Assembly (NCBI GenBank): GCA_902763885.1
Contig: CACWTU010000005.1
Span: 1-64,000, forward strand
Direction: 5' to 3'
Length of the DNA: 64,000 nt
Source of the DNA: an uncultured Bacteroidales bacterium
GTDB lineage: Bacteria > Bacteroidota > Bacteroidia > Bacteroidales > Bacteroidaceae
Under the pieces are notes generated by a model. The model saw only the letters and a list, made by a program, of their open reading frames with translations, had not been told where the DNA came from and ran no database searches. Positions within the stretch are counted from its first letter, which is position 1. Every line of letters begins with the position of its first letter. Below, in pieces: positions 26,901 to 35,421 of the stretch. A program made the translations under genes and the position numbers.

Positions 26901-27163
26901 AGGAGGTGCTGCACTGGCCGGATTCTGATGAGAAACCCAATGTGATTGACTATATGCGCGGCGGCAAGATTGACCTGGCCATTAACATTCCCAAGAACAA
27001 CACTGCACGTGAGCTTGAGAACGGCTACAAGATAAGGCGTACGGCGGTTGATTTCAATATCCCGCTCATTACAAACGCCCGTCAGGCCAGCGCCTTCATC
27101 TACGCCTTCTGCAAGATTGGAGTTGACGGCCTTGCCATCAAGAGAATAGACGAATACGTATAA
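23927..27163 (+). CDS. carB: Carbamoyl-phosphate synthase large subunit
   Basis: A 1078-residue enzyme with two homologous ATP-grasp halves, each starting with a GSGALKIGQSGEFDYSG- or GSGAYRIGSSVEFDWCG-type motif (residues about 16 and 575), and a C-terminal MGS-like allosteric domain (about 940-1078). It joins bicarbonate, ammonia and two ATP. A second ATG four codons in (MEDVKRVLVLG) is an equally good start. Overlaps carA by four bases and is followed two bases later by purF. Confidence 0.95.
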   Translation: MNDAMEDVKRVLVLGSGALKIGQSGEFDYSGSQALKALREDGKYTILINPNIATVQTSEGVADAIYYLPITATFVEKVIQKEKPDGIMLAFGGQTALNCGVELYKSGILEKYGIKVLGTPVQAIINTEDRELFADMMHSINVRTPRSEAVNNMEEALKVVKEIGYPVIVRAAYTLGGLGSGFCSNDEELKRVAASAFSYSPQILVEESLKGWKEIEYEVVRDRYDNCITVCNMENFDPLGIHTGESVVVAPSQTLSDHEYHKLRRIAIDIIRHVGIVGECNVQYALDPNSDDYRVIEVNARLSRSSALASKATGYPLAFVAAKLGLGYGLDEIPNSVTKVTSACFEPALDYVVCKIPRWDLGKFEGVSRLIGSSMKSVGEIMSIGRTFEEAIQKGMRMIGQGLHGFVCNNVHVPDIEQELVNPTDRRLPAIEQAFAQGYTVDKLHELTKIDKWFLCRLANIHNIKEQLVAAGDLKNVSEDLLREAKCMGFSDYQIGKLTISGDKLNPHEKQAAVRKYRKGLGVLPVVKQIDTLAGEYPAFTNYLYITYNGTENDVQFEQDGKSVVVLGSGAYRIGSSVEFDWCGVAAVKKIQEMGYRAVMINYNPETVSTDYDTCDRLFFDELTLERVLDICDMEAPKGVIVSTGGQIPNNLALLLDHEGINILGTSAKSIDMAEDRQKFSEMCDSLGIDQPRWKELTSMDDIWSFVDEVGLPVLIRPSYVLSGAAMRVVSDRAELETALNNAAVVSQEHPVVVTEFLQRAKEVEIDAVAQNGVIKCYAISEHIEFAGVHSGDATVVFPAQKLYYETIRQIKKISKKIAGALNISGPFNIQFLAKENSIKVIECNLRASRSFPFVSKITKFNFIGMATEIMLGKEVEPFGKTFADIDYVGVKCSQFSFARLLKADPILGVDMASTGEVACIGDNYHEALLKSMISVGTRVPSKEKGILLSSGPTKSKIDLLDAARILDDYGYKIYATSGTAHFLEENGVKVQEVLHWPDSDEKPNVIDYMRGGKIDLAINIPKNNTARELENGYKIRRTAVDFNIPLITNARQASAFIYAFCKIGVDGLAIKRIDEYV

Positions 27164-27165
27164 CT

Positions 27166-28599
27166 ATGGAAGAATTGCATCACGAATGTGGAGTGTTTGG
27201 CATTTACGGAGTAGAGAATGCCTCACAGTATGCCTATTATGCACTGCATAGCCTGCAGCACCGCGGTCAGCAGGGTTGCGGTATTGTCAGCGCCGATAAG
27301 CATGGCATGCATCTGCATAAGGGTGCAGGGCTGGTGATTGAGATATTCGGCCAGAATCATCTGGATGAGCTGACAGGCAACATGGCCATCGGTCATGTCC
27401 GATATCCGACCACCAATGTGGGCGGTATGGAGAATATCCAGCCGTTCACGTTCCATCATTATACGGGCGATTTTGCTTTAGCACACAACGGTAACATTAT
27501 AAATTCCAAGGAGTTAAGGCTTTATCTTGAACGTCGCGGAAGCCTGCTGCAGACTACATCTGACAGTGAGCTGTTTGCCCACCTCATCAAGAAAGATCCT
27601 ACTGAGGAGGACCGTATAATAAACCTGATCAATGCCCTGAACATGATTGAGGGCGCTTTCTCATTGGTCATAATGACTCCCAACCGTATTTATGCGTGTC
27701 GTGACAAGTACGGGTTCCATCCGCTTTCCATTGCCAAGCTGGGTGAAGGTTATGTGGTGGCCAGTGAGACCTGTGCATTCGATGCTATTGGAGCCGAGTT
27801 CATACGTGACGTGAATCCCGGTGAGGTGATCTCAATAGATCATCACGGCATACGCTCCAATGACTATTCAAAGCTGCGCAGTCACCGTATGTGCGTGATG
27901 GAATACATCTACTTTGCCCGTCCGGACAGCGATATTGAGGGCTGTAACGTGCATTCATTCCGCAAGCTGTCAGGTCGTCTGCTCTATGAGGAGCATCCTG
28001 TTGATGCCGATATCGTGGTGGGTGTGCCTGATTCCAGCCTGAGCGCCGCAATGGGTTACGCTGAGGCCAGCGGCATCCCGTATGAGATGGGTCTGCTCAA
28101 GAGCAAATATGTGGGCCGTACCTTCATTCAGCCAGCACAGGAACTGCGTGACAAGGGCGTAAAGATGAAGCTTTCACCTGTGCGCAGCATCGTGAGCGGC
28201 AAACGTGTAATCCTGATTGATGATTCAATAGTGCGCGGAACCACATCGCGCCAGATTGTACGTATGTTGCGTGATGCCGGCGCTACTGAGGTTCATGTAT
28301 GCATTGCCAGCCCCAAGTACGCATTCCCTTGCTACTACGGTGTTGATACCGGCACATATGATGAACTTATAGGTGCAAGCCATACTGTAGATGAGATTCG
28401 TGACTACATAGGCGCTGATTCACTCTATTACCTCTCATTGGAAGCACTTTACAAATCATCGGGCCGCTCCATGACCAGATGTGAGCTCTGCACCGCCTGC
28501 TTCAACGGTGAATATCCCACCAACCTCTACAAATATGAGGATGATCTCAAACGCCACAAGGGGCACAAAGGGGACGGTTCTTTTTGTGCCCCTGAGTAA
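27166..28599 (+). CDS. purF: Amidophosphoribosyltransferase PurF
   Basis: A 477-residue enzyme for the first step of purine synthesis, using Gln and PRPP. MEELHHECGVFGIYG implies a short propeptide removed to expose Cys8; HSLQHRGQQGCGI, LAHNGNI and the PRPP loop VILIDDSIVRGTTSRQI are intact; CELCTAC near the end resembles the Fe-S cysteines of the Bacillus type. The last ten codons (HKGDGSFCAPE region) are encoded by a REP-like element, so the natural C-terminus has been replaced or extended by the repeat. Follows carB by two bases. Confidence 0.94.
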   Translation: MEELHHECGVFGIYGVENASQYAYYALHSLQHRGQQGCGIVSADKHGMHLHKGAGLVIEIFGQNHLDELTGNMAIGHVRYPTTNVGGMENIQPFTFHHYTGDFALAHNGNIINSKELRLYLERRGSLLQTTSDSELFAHLIKKDPTEEDRIINLINALNMIEGAFSLVIMTPNRIYACRDKYGFHPLSIAKLGEGYVVASETCAFDAIGAEFIRDVNPGEVISIDHHGIRSNDYSKLRSHRMCVMEYIYFARPDSDIEGCNVHSFRKLSGRLLYEEHPVDADIVVGVPDSSLSAAMGYAEASGIPYEMGLLKSKYVGRTFIQPAQELRDKGVKMKLSPVRSIVSGKRVILIDDSIVRGTTSRQIVRMLRDAGATEVHVCIASPKYAFPCYYGVDTGTYDELIGASHTVDEIRDYIGADSLYYLSLEALYKSSGRSMTRCELCTACFNGEYPTNLYKYEDDLKRHKGHKGDGSFCAPE

Positions 28600-28654
28600 C
28601 ACTTGGCGGATTTTAGATTAGGGGCACAAAAAGAACCGTCCCCTTTGTGCCCCT
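28559..28654. repeat. REP-like pair at the purF end
   Basis: Two units (28559-28593 and 28620-28654) are reverse complements of each other with AGGGGCACAAA ends and the GGGGACGGTTCTTTTTGTG core. The first is translated as the C-terminus of PurF and includes sequence up to the TAA. The pair may terminate the long gltB-purF transcript. Confidence 0.85.
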
Positions 28655-28677
28655 TTGGGAGCTTTGTGCTAACTTTG
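28644..28677 (+). promoter_or_regulatory. Promoter of the FNT-like gene, overlapping a REP unit
   Basis: TAACTTTG (28670-28677) matches the -7 consensus. The best-spaced TTTG (28644-28647, 22-base spacer) lies inside the second REP-like unit, so the repeat may contribute the -33 element. Confidence 0.45.
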
Positions 28678-28696
28678 TGCCCATAATTCTTTGAAT

Positions 28697-29305
28697 ATGG
28701 GAAAGTTCAGCACAATTTTCAAGTCTTCAGTACTTGCAGGTATCTGCATCGGAATAGCAGGATTCGGTTTTCTGGCATTGGGTGGCGTTGTAGGCGCCGT
28801 AATGTTCGCTTTTGGCCTTATCACGGTAGTTTGTTACAAACTCAAGCTCTATACCGGTACGGCCGGATTCATTGTCAAAGGTGAGGTAGGGGATCTGCTC
28901 CTTATTCTGCTGGGCAATATCGTAGGCTGCTTGCTGGTTTCTCTGCTTGCCAGGGTGTCGCCGATGCCGTTGCAGGAGGCTGCTCAGAAGATTCTTGAGG
29001 GCCGATTGGCTATCGGTCCCGTACGTGCAGGCCTGCTTGCCATAGGTTGCGGATTCCTGATGACTACGGCCGTCACCTTTGCCCGCAGGAACCAATGGCT
29101 GCCGCTGCTTTTTGCAGTCCCCATGTTCATACTCTGCGGATTCCCGCACTGCATAGCCGATGCATTCTACTACCTTACGGTTCCGTTCAGCTTCATAAAG
29201 GAAAACCTTGGTAGTGTGCTGATTCTGTACGTTTGTCTGGTTATAGGTAACTTTATAGGTTGCAACCTCTACCGCTTCATCATGATAGGTGAGGAGAAGG
29301 TGTAA
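28697..29305 (+). CDS. Formate/nitrite transporter-like membrane protein
   Basis: A 202-residue inner-membrane protein with about six hydrophobic segments. GFGFLALGGVVGAVMFAFGL, YTGTAGF and the late GNFIGCNLYR resemble the FNT family, whose members pass formate, nitrite or hydrosulfide. It is shorter than canonical FNT proteins (about 270). Start ATG at 28697; the open frame has a TTG two codons earlier. Placement beside nitrogen genes makes nitrite or ammonium-related transport tempting, but the substrate is unknown. It converges with the capsule operon, five bases apart. Confidence 0.62.
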   Translation: MGKFSTIFKSSVLAGICIGIAGFGFLALGGVVGAVMFAFGLITVVCYKLKLYTGTAGFIVKGEVGDLLLILLGNIVGCLLVSLLARVSPMPLQEAAQKILEGRLAIGPVRAGLLAIGCGFLMTTAVTFARRNQWLPLLFAVPMFILCGFPHCIADAFYYLTVPFSFIKENLGSVLILYVCLVIGNFIGCNLYRFIMIGEEKV

Positions 29306-29310
29306 GTCCT

Positions 29311-30549
29311 TTATTGGCTTACGAATCTGCTTCCGTTTTTTTCCTCTTTTACATGAAAATCACCATCTACCAACCTTTGCAGAGTACGCCAAACTACTCC
29401 TTTCTCTATGCGGCTTATGCTTCCTAATCGACAAAAAGCCTTCCATATTGCTGTACCCTGAAAACGTCCATCGTCACCAACCGGCCCGCTGTGTTGTTGC
29501 CATCTCATGAATTTATAGAATCCGAAAGTCACCGATACCGCCATTAACACAACAACGTATGTCTGAGTGTTAATTGAAGCGCCTCCCATCCACAGTAACA
29601 ACCATACAAGCATAACAATCAGGTTTAAAGAGAGTATTGATATGGCTGCCCGCAGATGCGAGAAGCCCATGTCAATGAACAGGTGGTGCAGATGAGACTT
29701 ATCAGGCCTGAAAGGTGAATATCCCCTTACTATACGTGCCGTCATCACTCGCAGCGTGTCAAAAACAGGTATGCACAGTATTGACACAATCATGGCTATA
29801 ATTCCTATATTATCTGCCTCCATTTCCGGAGCACGGCGTAATGACAGGGCTCCAAAAGTAAAAATGACCATCATAAAGCCCAACATCATAGTCCCTCCGT
29901 CGCCAATAAACATCTTTGTCTTTTTGCCAAACACGTTGTGCATGAAGAATGGTATGAGAGCTGATGCTGTGATGACAGCCAGACATGACCACACAGTCTG
30001 TCCGATTGAGATGAAAAGCACAGCAAAACCAATACATGAAATAATACAATAACCGGATGAATAAGCATCTATACCGTCAATCATATTTATAGCATTGATT
30101 GTACCCACTCCTGCTACTAATGAAAGTGGTATTCCAATCCAGGGGCTTATTTCATGAATGCCTAAAAAACCGTAGAAACTGTGAATATAGTAGCCTGTGA
30201 ACGCCATATAGGCACCGACAATTCCAAACTGAATTACCAAGCGCAGTATAGCTGGCAGATTAATGATATCGTCCCATACGCCCAGTATCAGCATGGTTGT
30301 AATTGCCATTATGCTCCATCGTATGCTGGCTCCACTGACCAGTAATGCCATTGCAAGGCATCCGGCAAGAACGCCGGCATAGACAGCTACGCCTCCCATT
30401 ACTGGAATAGGTTTTCTATGCAGTTTGCGTGCATCCGGATTATCCACTATGTTATGTCGTCGTGCATATCGCAGCACAAAAGGGAAGACTATAGCCGTAA
30501 CCGTCAAAGACAAGATGGAGACAATAATCAGCACATACGATAATTCCAT
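29311..30549 (-). CDS. Undecaprenyl-phosphate sugar-1-phosphate transferase (WecA/TagO-like)
   Basis: A 412-residue polytopic enzyme that starts glycan synthesis by moving a sugar-1-phosphate (commonly GlcNAc-1-P) onto undecaprenyl phosphate. WDDIINLP, INMIDGIDAYSSG, MFIGDGGTMMLG and the cytoplasmic HHLFIDMGFSH loop are family motifs. It is the last gene of the 14-gene - strand operon and overlaps the preceding glycosyltransferase by one base. A basic C-terminal extension of about 60 residues after the last membrane segment has no clear motif. Confidence 0.9.
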   Translation of the reverse strand: MELSYVLIIVSILSLTVTAIVFPFVLRYARRHNIVDNPDARKLHRKPIPVMGGVAVYAGVLAGCLAMALLVSGASIRWSIMAITTMLILGVWDDIINLPAILRLVIQFGIVGAYMAFTGYYIHSFYGFLGIHEISPWIGIPLSLVAGVGTINAINMIDGIDAYSSGYCIISCIGFAVLFISIGQTVWSCLAVITASALIPFFMHNVFGKKTKMFIGDGGTMMLGFMMVIFTFGALSLRRAPEMEADNIGIIAMIVSILCIPVFDTLRVMTARIVRGYSPFRPDKSHLHHLFIDMGFSHLRAAISILSLNLIVMLVWLLLWMGGASINTQTYVVVLMAVSVTFGFYKFMRWQQHSGPVGDDGRFQGTAIWKAFCRLGSISRIEKGVVWRTLQRLVDGDFHVKEEKNGSRFVSQ

Positions 30550-31670
30550 TACTGACAGATTTTATTATATATTTCCAAATGTTTATCTATTACATTCTCT
30601 ATAGAAAACTCCTGTTCGGCTTTCTTTCTTGATGCTTTGCCCATAGCGATGCGTAGTTCTTTTTTCTCTATCAGGATACGCAGTTTATCGGCCAGGGCTT
30701 CACTGTCTTTGACTGGAATAAGGAATCCGTTTATTCCGTCTTCAACAACATCCTTGCATCCAATGGAGTTTGTGGTAATAATGGGCCTACCCACGGCGCA
30801 GGCATCTATGAGTGACTTGGGTACCCCCTCACGGTAATAACTTGGAAACGCCATGATGTGACATTGTTCCAATATCGACTTGATGTCCTTCTGGAAATGC
30901 AGCCATTTGATATATCTTCCGTCACAGCGGCTATCAAGCACCTCTTGCGATACAGCATCAGAATTCACAGCCAGGCGACCGCAGAGCAAGAATTCAACTC
31001 GCCCCTCATACTCCTTGCGCAGTATCTCTGCAGCCTCTATCAGCTCCATCACGCCTTTTTCTTTGACCATTCTGGCAGTAAACACTACTTTCAATGTCTC
31101 ACTGTCAGGTTCTGGCACAAACCTGAATACATTCAGATCTACTCCGGAACCTTTAATGAACTCTGCCTGATTTTCTGTGATGACTCCATGTTGTATGAAC
31201 AGGTTCTTATCTTCCCGGTTCTGAAATATTACCTTGACATTCTTACGCTTGTTGGAGAATCGCATCAATGTCAAAACTCCCCTTGCCGTAACACTTAACT
31301 TATTGTTTGAGAAAAGTGCTCCAAGTCCGCTTACTGCATTGACAACGCCACGGACACGGGCTTGTCTGGCAGCAAGCCCTCCCCACAGGATATTCTTAAG
31401 GCCCACGTGATGGACCACGGCATCCCTGTTCTTTTTATATAGGGTAAACAGGAATCTCCATGTCTTGATTTCCTGTATGAGGTTCAATCCAGTGGGGTTG
31501 ATAGGTAACTCCAGAACCTTAAGTCCTATACGCTCCACCTCATCACGTTGCCCTGTATCCTTGCACACCACGGTGACATCCCATCCGGTTTTCTGTGCAG
31601 CCAAGGCAATCTCCTTCCGGTGCGATAGGAAAAAGCGGTCCTCGTTGACTATCATCAGAAGTTTCTTCAT
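30549..31670 (-). CDS. Glycosyltransferase, GT4/family 1 type
   Basis: A 373-residue cytoplasmic glycosyltransferase of the GT-B fold. GSGVDLNVFRFVPEP, FTARMVKEKGVMELIEAAE and the donor-binding FPSYYREGVPKSLIDACAVGRPIITTN (EGVPKSLIDACA) are typical of GT4. The N-terminal half (MIVNEDRFFLSHRKEIALAA) resembles the Gly-transf-4 acceptor domain. It overlaps its neighbours by four and one bases, so it is firmly part of the capsule operon; the sugar is not predictable. Confidence 0.88.
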   Translation of the reverse strand: MKKLLMIVNEDRFFLSHRKEIALAAQKTGWDVTVVCKDTGQRDEVERIGLKVLELPINPTGLNLIQEIKTWRFLFTLYKKNRDAVVHHVGLKNILWGGLAARQARVRGVVNAVSGLGALFSNNKLSVTARGVLTLMRFSNKRKNVKVIFQNREDKNLFIQHGVITENQAEFIKGSGVDLNVFRFVPEPDSETLKVVFTARMVKEKGVMELIEAAEILRKEYEGRVEFLLCGRLAVNSDAVSQEVLDSRCDGRYIKWLHFQKDIKSILEQCHIMAFPSYYREGVPKSLIDACAVGRPIITTNSIGCKDVVEDGINGFLIPVKDSEALADKLRILIEKKELRIAMGKASRKKAEQEFSIENVIDKHLEIYNKICQ

Positions 31671-32260
31671 CCTTCTGTTTCAGGTTTTTCTACATTCCTG
31701 ACCACTTTGGCCGGCACACCCGTGGCAATAGTCCATGCGGGTATGTCCTTTGTCACCAAGGCACAACTGCCGATGACTGCCCCTTCACCAATGGTGACGC
31801 CAGGCAGGATGGTCACGTTCAAGCCGATATAGCAACCTTTGCACAAGTGGATATCTCCGTATTTTGCAGGCAATTGCATAGGCTTCATTCCAACACGGTA
31901 GCTCTTCATGTCGCGCATGTGGCACCACAGTGTTACCCCGTTGGCCAGGACAACGTCATCTTCAACAGTTATCCTGTTGGCATTACCGAAATCAAGTCTT
32001 ACCTGATGACCTATATGAACTCTTTTACCCACTTTGCAGCCCAAGGCACGCCAGATGGCGGGACGTAGATGGTGCTTGTAGGCAAACTCAAAGATATATG
32101 CCTTGTAGGCATAATTAAAGATAAATCTCCGCCATATGGTTTTCAGCGCAAACCATATCAGTGAAAACGGATTAATCCGGCCGTGTTTCTCCTCGTTCTC
32201 TATCAGGTGCAAACGCTTCAGCAGACGGAATGTAAGCGTGGTCTTTTTCTTATCACTCAT
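31667..32260 (-). CDS. Hexapeptide-repeat acyltransferase (WbbJ-like)
   Basis: A 197-residue left-handed beta-helix acyltransferase, likely O-acetylating a capsule sugar. The C-terminal half shows repeated [LIV]G-x4 hexads (IGHQVRLDFG, IGLNVTILPGVTIGEGAVIGSCALVTKDIP) and the closing ATGVPAKVVRNV motif of the maltose/galactoside acetyltransferase group. The N-terminus is basic. It overlaps the genes on both sides (8 and 4 bases). Confidence 0.86.
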   Translation of the reverse strand: MSDKKKTTLTFRLLKRLHLIENEEKHGRINPFSLIWFALKTIWRRFIFNYAYKAYIFEFAYKHHLRPAIWRALGCKVGKRVHIGHQVRLDFGNANRITVEDDVVLANGVTLWCHMRDMKSYRVGMKPMQLPAKYGDIHLCKGCYIGLNVTILPGVTIGEGAVIGSCALVTKDIPAWTIATGVPAKVVRNVEKPETEG

Positions 32261-33386
32261 TGTTCATATATATTATTAAAGTCTCTTTTGCATTATTCTC
32301 CCATGAGAACTTAGCCAATTGGCTTTCAAGCTTTTGCTTTTTTTCTTGAATGGCCATCTCATCGTTCAGTGCTTCGGCAATCACCCTGCTCATATCGTCC
32401 ACATCGTAGGGGTTGAAATAGAACGCACAGTCGCCACATACCTCAGGAACTGATGAAACATTGCCTACTGCTGAGACTGTACCCAGACTGGCGGCCTCCA
32501 AAGGCGGGAAACCGAATCCTTCATAATAAGAGGGATAGACAAACAATGTGGCATTATGGGAGAGCCACAGCATCATCTCCGTAGGAACGTAGTCCAGGTA
32601 TATCACATCAGGGGTTTCAGCGATGGCCTTTAAAACGGGTGCAGCATCCAATTTCTGTAATCCGGCAAGTACCAGGCGTACATCGTCAAACCCGCCTTTT
32701 GCCTTCATGGCCGAAAAGGCTTTGAGGAGACGCAAATGGTTCTTGCGGGGCTCTATCTGGCTTAAGCAGAACAGGAATCGGCCCTCTTTCAGGTAGGCAT
32801 ATTCCCCAGGAAGATCATAATCCTTAATCCTATCAGCAGAGAAGAACGAGCGGTTGATGGCCTCGTGGATAACGGTTACCTTGTCAGGGGAGACACCACA
32901 GGTATCAATCATCTCGTTTTTAGTAAACTGTGAAATAGCTATAATGCGGTCAACCCTGGCTATCGATTCCTTCACAGCACGTTTAAGGAACTGATACCTG
33001 AAGAAAGAGTAGGTCTCAGGATAGCGGTATAGACGCAAGTCGTGGACCGTCATCAATAGCCTGGCATGCTTCATCCTGGGGGCATGGAAGAAGGGTGAGT
33101 GGAATACATTGAATTGCTCAGTTTCTTCCTCTTTGCTCCAGAACCTTTGGGCAAACAGACTGCGAAATATTTTCGACACCAGACTCCTGTGATAGGGAAT
33201 AGGCTTCAACTTAAATCTGGCCGGGAGGACGGTCTTGCAATACTCATACTGGTCTTCCAGTACATAGAGTACATAATCGTTGTCGTGGTCAACCTTTGCC
33301 AGATGATTGGTCAACTGGATAATGTACTCTTTTATGCCACCGCCACCTTTGGCGAAACAGAACTGGCAGTTAATTGCTATCTTCAT
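32253..33386 (-). CDS. Glycosyltransferase, GT4/family 1 type
   Basis: A 377-residue GT-B enzyme. FAKGGGGIKEYIIQL near the start, VIHEAINRSFF, FLFCLSQIEPRKNHLRLLKAF and the donor site FVYPSYYEGFGFPPLEAASLG are typical of mannosyl-/glucosyltransferases of GT4. An open frame adds 17 residues upstream (to 33437), but MKIAINCQF is the family-like start. It overlaps the WbbJ-like gene by eight bases. Sugar specificity unknown. Confidence 0.9.
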   Translation of the reverse strand: MKIAINCQFCFAKGGGGIKEYIIQLTNHLAKVDHDNDYVLYVLEDQYEYCKTVLPARFKLKPIPYHRSLVSKIFRSLFAQRFWSKEEETEQFNVFHSPFFHAPRMKHARLLMTVHDLRLYRYPETYSFFRYQFLKRAVKESIARVDRIIAISQFTKNEMIDTCGVSPDKVTVIHEAINRSFFSADRIKDYDLPGEYAYLKEGRFLFCLSQIEPRKNHLRLLKAFSAMKAKGGFDDVRLVLAGLQKLDAAPVLKAIAETPDVIYLDYVPTEMMLWLSHNATLFVYPSYYEGFGFPPLEAASLGTVSAVGNVSSVPEVCGDCAFYFNPYDVDDMSRVIAEALNDEMAIQEKKQKLESQLAKFSWENNAKETLIIYMNNE

Positions 33387-33408
33387 ACTTCTTTTTATTA
33401 AAGCAGAA

Positions 33409-34416
33409 TTACTTATTCGGAAATAGAATCTTCTCATTCACTTTTTTCATAAGCAAATGCAAAAGGTAAGATAATACAATGCATAGAATAAATGCTCCTA
33501 ACACTAACATGGTGCTGTTGCTTATAAAATGGCTCAAAAGGTATTGCGGCCTACGATGTCCGTGAATCAGATAAAACTCCAGACTGATGGTGCCGACGAA
33601 TGCAAAACACACTTCGATAAAATGAGTATATCTGTGAGACAAAAACAAACTTATTAATCCCAAACCCATTGGCAGCAAAGGAGCAGCTTGAACGACAAAC
33701 GGCACCTTCCAAAAGAAAGAAAAGGCCAAAGTGTAAACTAAAAGGATGAGGCAAGTGACAAAGAAAAGATTGTATTTGTTCTGTTCCAAATCCTTAAAGA
33801 AGAGAACACCCAGCAGAAAGATGGGAATACGGGTAACTGACAGGGAGAGATGGGGTAGGACCCCGCTCCACTTATACAACAAAACCAGGGGCACAGACAA
33901 AAGAACCATCAGCAACACCCCATTCCTTGACAATCTGTAAATGAGTGGAATCAGTATATAAAAAACCAAGAGCGTAGGAATGTACCATTCATAAAAACAC
34001 GTATTGAAAAAATACCCTAACCCTGTGTACCAGTAAAACATATCAACTATAGAATGGGGGTAAACAAAACTGCCATCGGGGAATTTTGACCCCACAAACA
34101 AGCCCATGATATGTAATGCAAATAACACTACCCACCAGGTTGGCAGAATCCTTTTAAACCGATTCAAATAGAATCTTTTGATGGTATTTTCCTTCAAAGA
34201 GTAACATAGTCCATATGCTGATACAAACAAGAATGTATCAACACTCAGACTAATATACATAAAAAAATCGTCCCAAAACCCCGTTGGCATAAAGCCGAAT
34301 TTCTCTGATCTTGCGTGATGCAAAAACACCAAAATCATTGAAAGACCCATCAACGCGGTTCTATGTTTTCCGATGCTTTCAAATAGAACTTTTGTTTTAT
34401 TTTCCATTGCCTTCAT
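33409..34416 (-). CDS. Membrane acyltransferase, family 3 (OafA/NodX-like)
   Basis: A 335-residue protein with about ten predicted membrane segments. GLSMILVFLHHARSE includes the conserved His pair region near the N-terminus, and SVDTFLFVSAYGLCYSL matches the family's FF.SGF-like second motif. Such proteins move acyl groups to extracytoplasmic sugars. Start at 34416 (MKAMENK) or three codons later is undecided. It is a more distant relative of the two next genes. Confidence 0.83.
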   Translation of the reverse strand: MKAMENKTKVLFESIGKHRTALMGLSMILVFLHHARSEKFGFMPTGFWDDFFMYISLSVDTFLFVSAYGLCYSLKENTIKRFYLNRFKRILPTWWVVLFALHIMGLFVGSKFPDGSFVYPHSIVDMFYWYTGLGYFFNTCFYEWYIPTLLVFYILIPLIYRLSRNGVLLMVLLSVPLVLLYKWSGVLPHLSLSVTRIPIFLLGVLFFKDLEQNKYNLFFVTCLILLVYTLAFSFFWKVPFVVQAAPLLPMGLGLISLFLSHRYTHFIEVCFAFVGTISLEFYLIHGHRRPQYLLSHFISNSTMLVLGAFILCIVLSYLLHLLMKKVNEKILFPNK

Positions 34417-34417
34417 A

Positions 34418-35410
34418 TTATTTTCTATTTTTTCCCAACACGTATTTACTAATGAACTTACTATTGGAGAGGAACTTGATGAACACCAAGCATAAGGCTG
34501 TTATCGCCACGGTGTATAATAATGACATAATATGAACCGTCACCATATTAAGTCCTGCAAGCCATTCCGGAATGGGTCGGAATTGGGGCAGGAAGAAATA
34601 ATCAATCAAGTAGATGGCTAATGAATTCTGCCCGATTAAGTTAATCAGTGAGTTAAACCTTGTCTGATGTTGAAAACTATTCTCATGACAGACAAAGAAG
34701 GATACAATGGAAAAAGTAGCGAAGTATCGCAGGGCTACATCTCTTAGGAAATGATGGAATGCTGAAGGCATGTCGTAAGTAAGCAGGAAAAGTACAATGA
34801 AGTAAGATAGTAGGAATGTTGCCTTAAACGCCTCGTTATGCATCAGTGATTCATATTTTGGTCGGAATTTCATAGCCAGTGTTCCTATGACAAAGAACTG
34901 GAAGAATTTGGTCACTCGTCGTAGGTCGAATATAGCAGGTCCGAAGTCCTTGTTTATAGCAAGCATCCCGATGCTCGCTATCGTAAGAACCAACAGCAAC
35001 CCAATCCTCCATTTCTCATTTTTGATGGCCAATGTAATCAGATAGTAGATAAAGAAACACTCAAACAGAACTATTGTGAACCAATAGCCATGCATGCCTC
35101 CTGTAATAAAGCCAAAGAGACTTTTGTGATTCATCAAATCCGTTCCAATGCGGAATACCAGTGCGGGGATAATTAGAAACACAAATTTCTTACGTATGTT
35201 GTCCAAAACATCCTTGATGCTCATGCTTTGTTTGTAAGCTAAGAATCCGCTAACAAAGAAGAATAAAGGCATCACGGGCGCATACATCATCTGTGATGCT
35301 AAGTTCTCGTATGGTTTGAAACCGTTTACGTCCAATACATGAAGGTCTATGACCAGCAGTATGGCCAGACATTTTAAAGCATCAAGATAGGCAATTCTTT
35401 TCTTTTCCAT
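34418..35410 (-). CDS. Membrane acyltransferase (fucose-4-O-acetylase-like), copy 2
   Basis: A 330-residue polytopic protein starting MEKKRIAYLDALKCLAI with the family's R-x-x-x-D-x-x-K and later IDLHVL His motif, then MPLFFFVSGFLAYK. It is closely similar along its entire length to the upstream neighbour (35422-36411): the same opening ten residues, TLAIKNEKWRIG, KDFGPAIFDLRR and the same C-terminal HFRPxPEW..GLNMVTVHI region. The two genes are a tandem duplicate with 11 bases between them. Probably O-acylates a capsule sugar. Confidence 0.86.
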   Translation of the reverse strand: MEKKRIAYLDALKCLAILLVIDLHVLDVNGFKPYENLASQMMYAPVMPLFFFVSGFLAYKQSMSIKDVLDNIRKKFVFLIIPALVFRIGTDLMNHKSLFGFITGGMHGYWFTIVLFECFFIYYLITLAIKNEKWRIGLLLVLTIASIGMLAINKDFGPAIFDLRRVTKFFQFFVIGTLAMKFRPKYESLMHNEAFKATFLLSYFIVLFLLTYDMPSAFHHFLRDVALRYFATFSIVSFFVCHENSFQHQTRFNSLINLIGQNSLAIYLIDYFFLPQFRPIPEWLAGLNMVTVHIMSLLYTVAITALCLVFIKFLSNSKFISKYVLGKNRK

Positions 35411-35421
35411 TACTAACTTAT

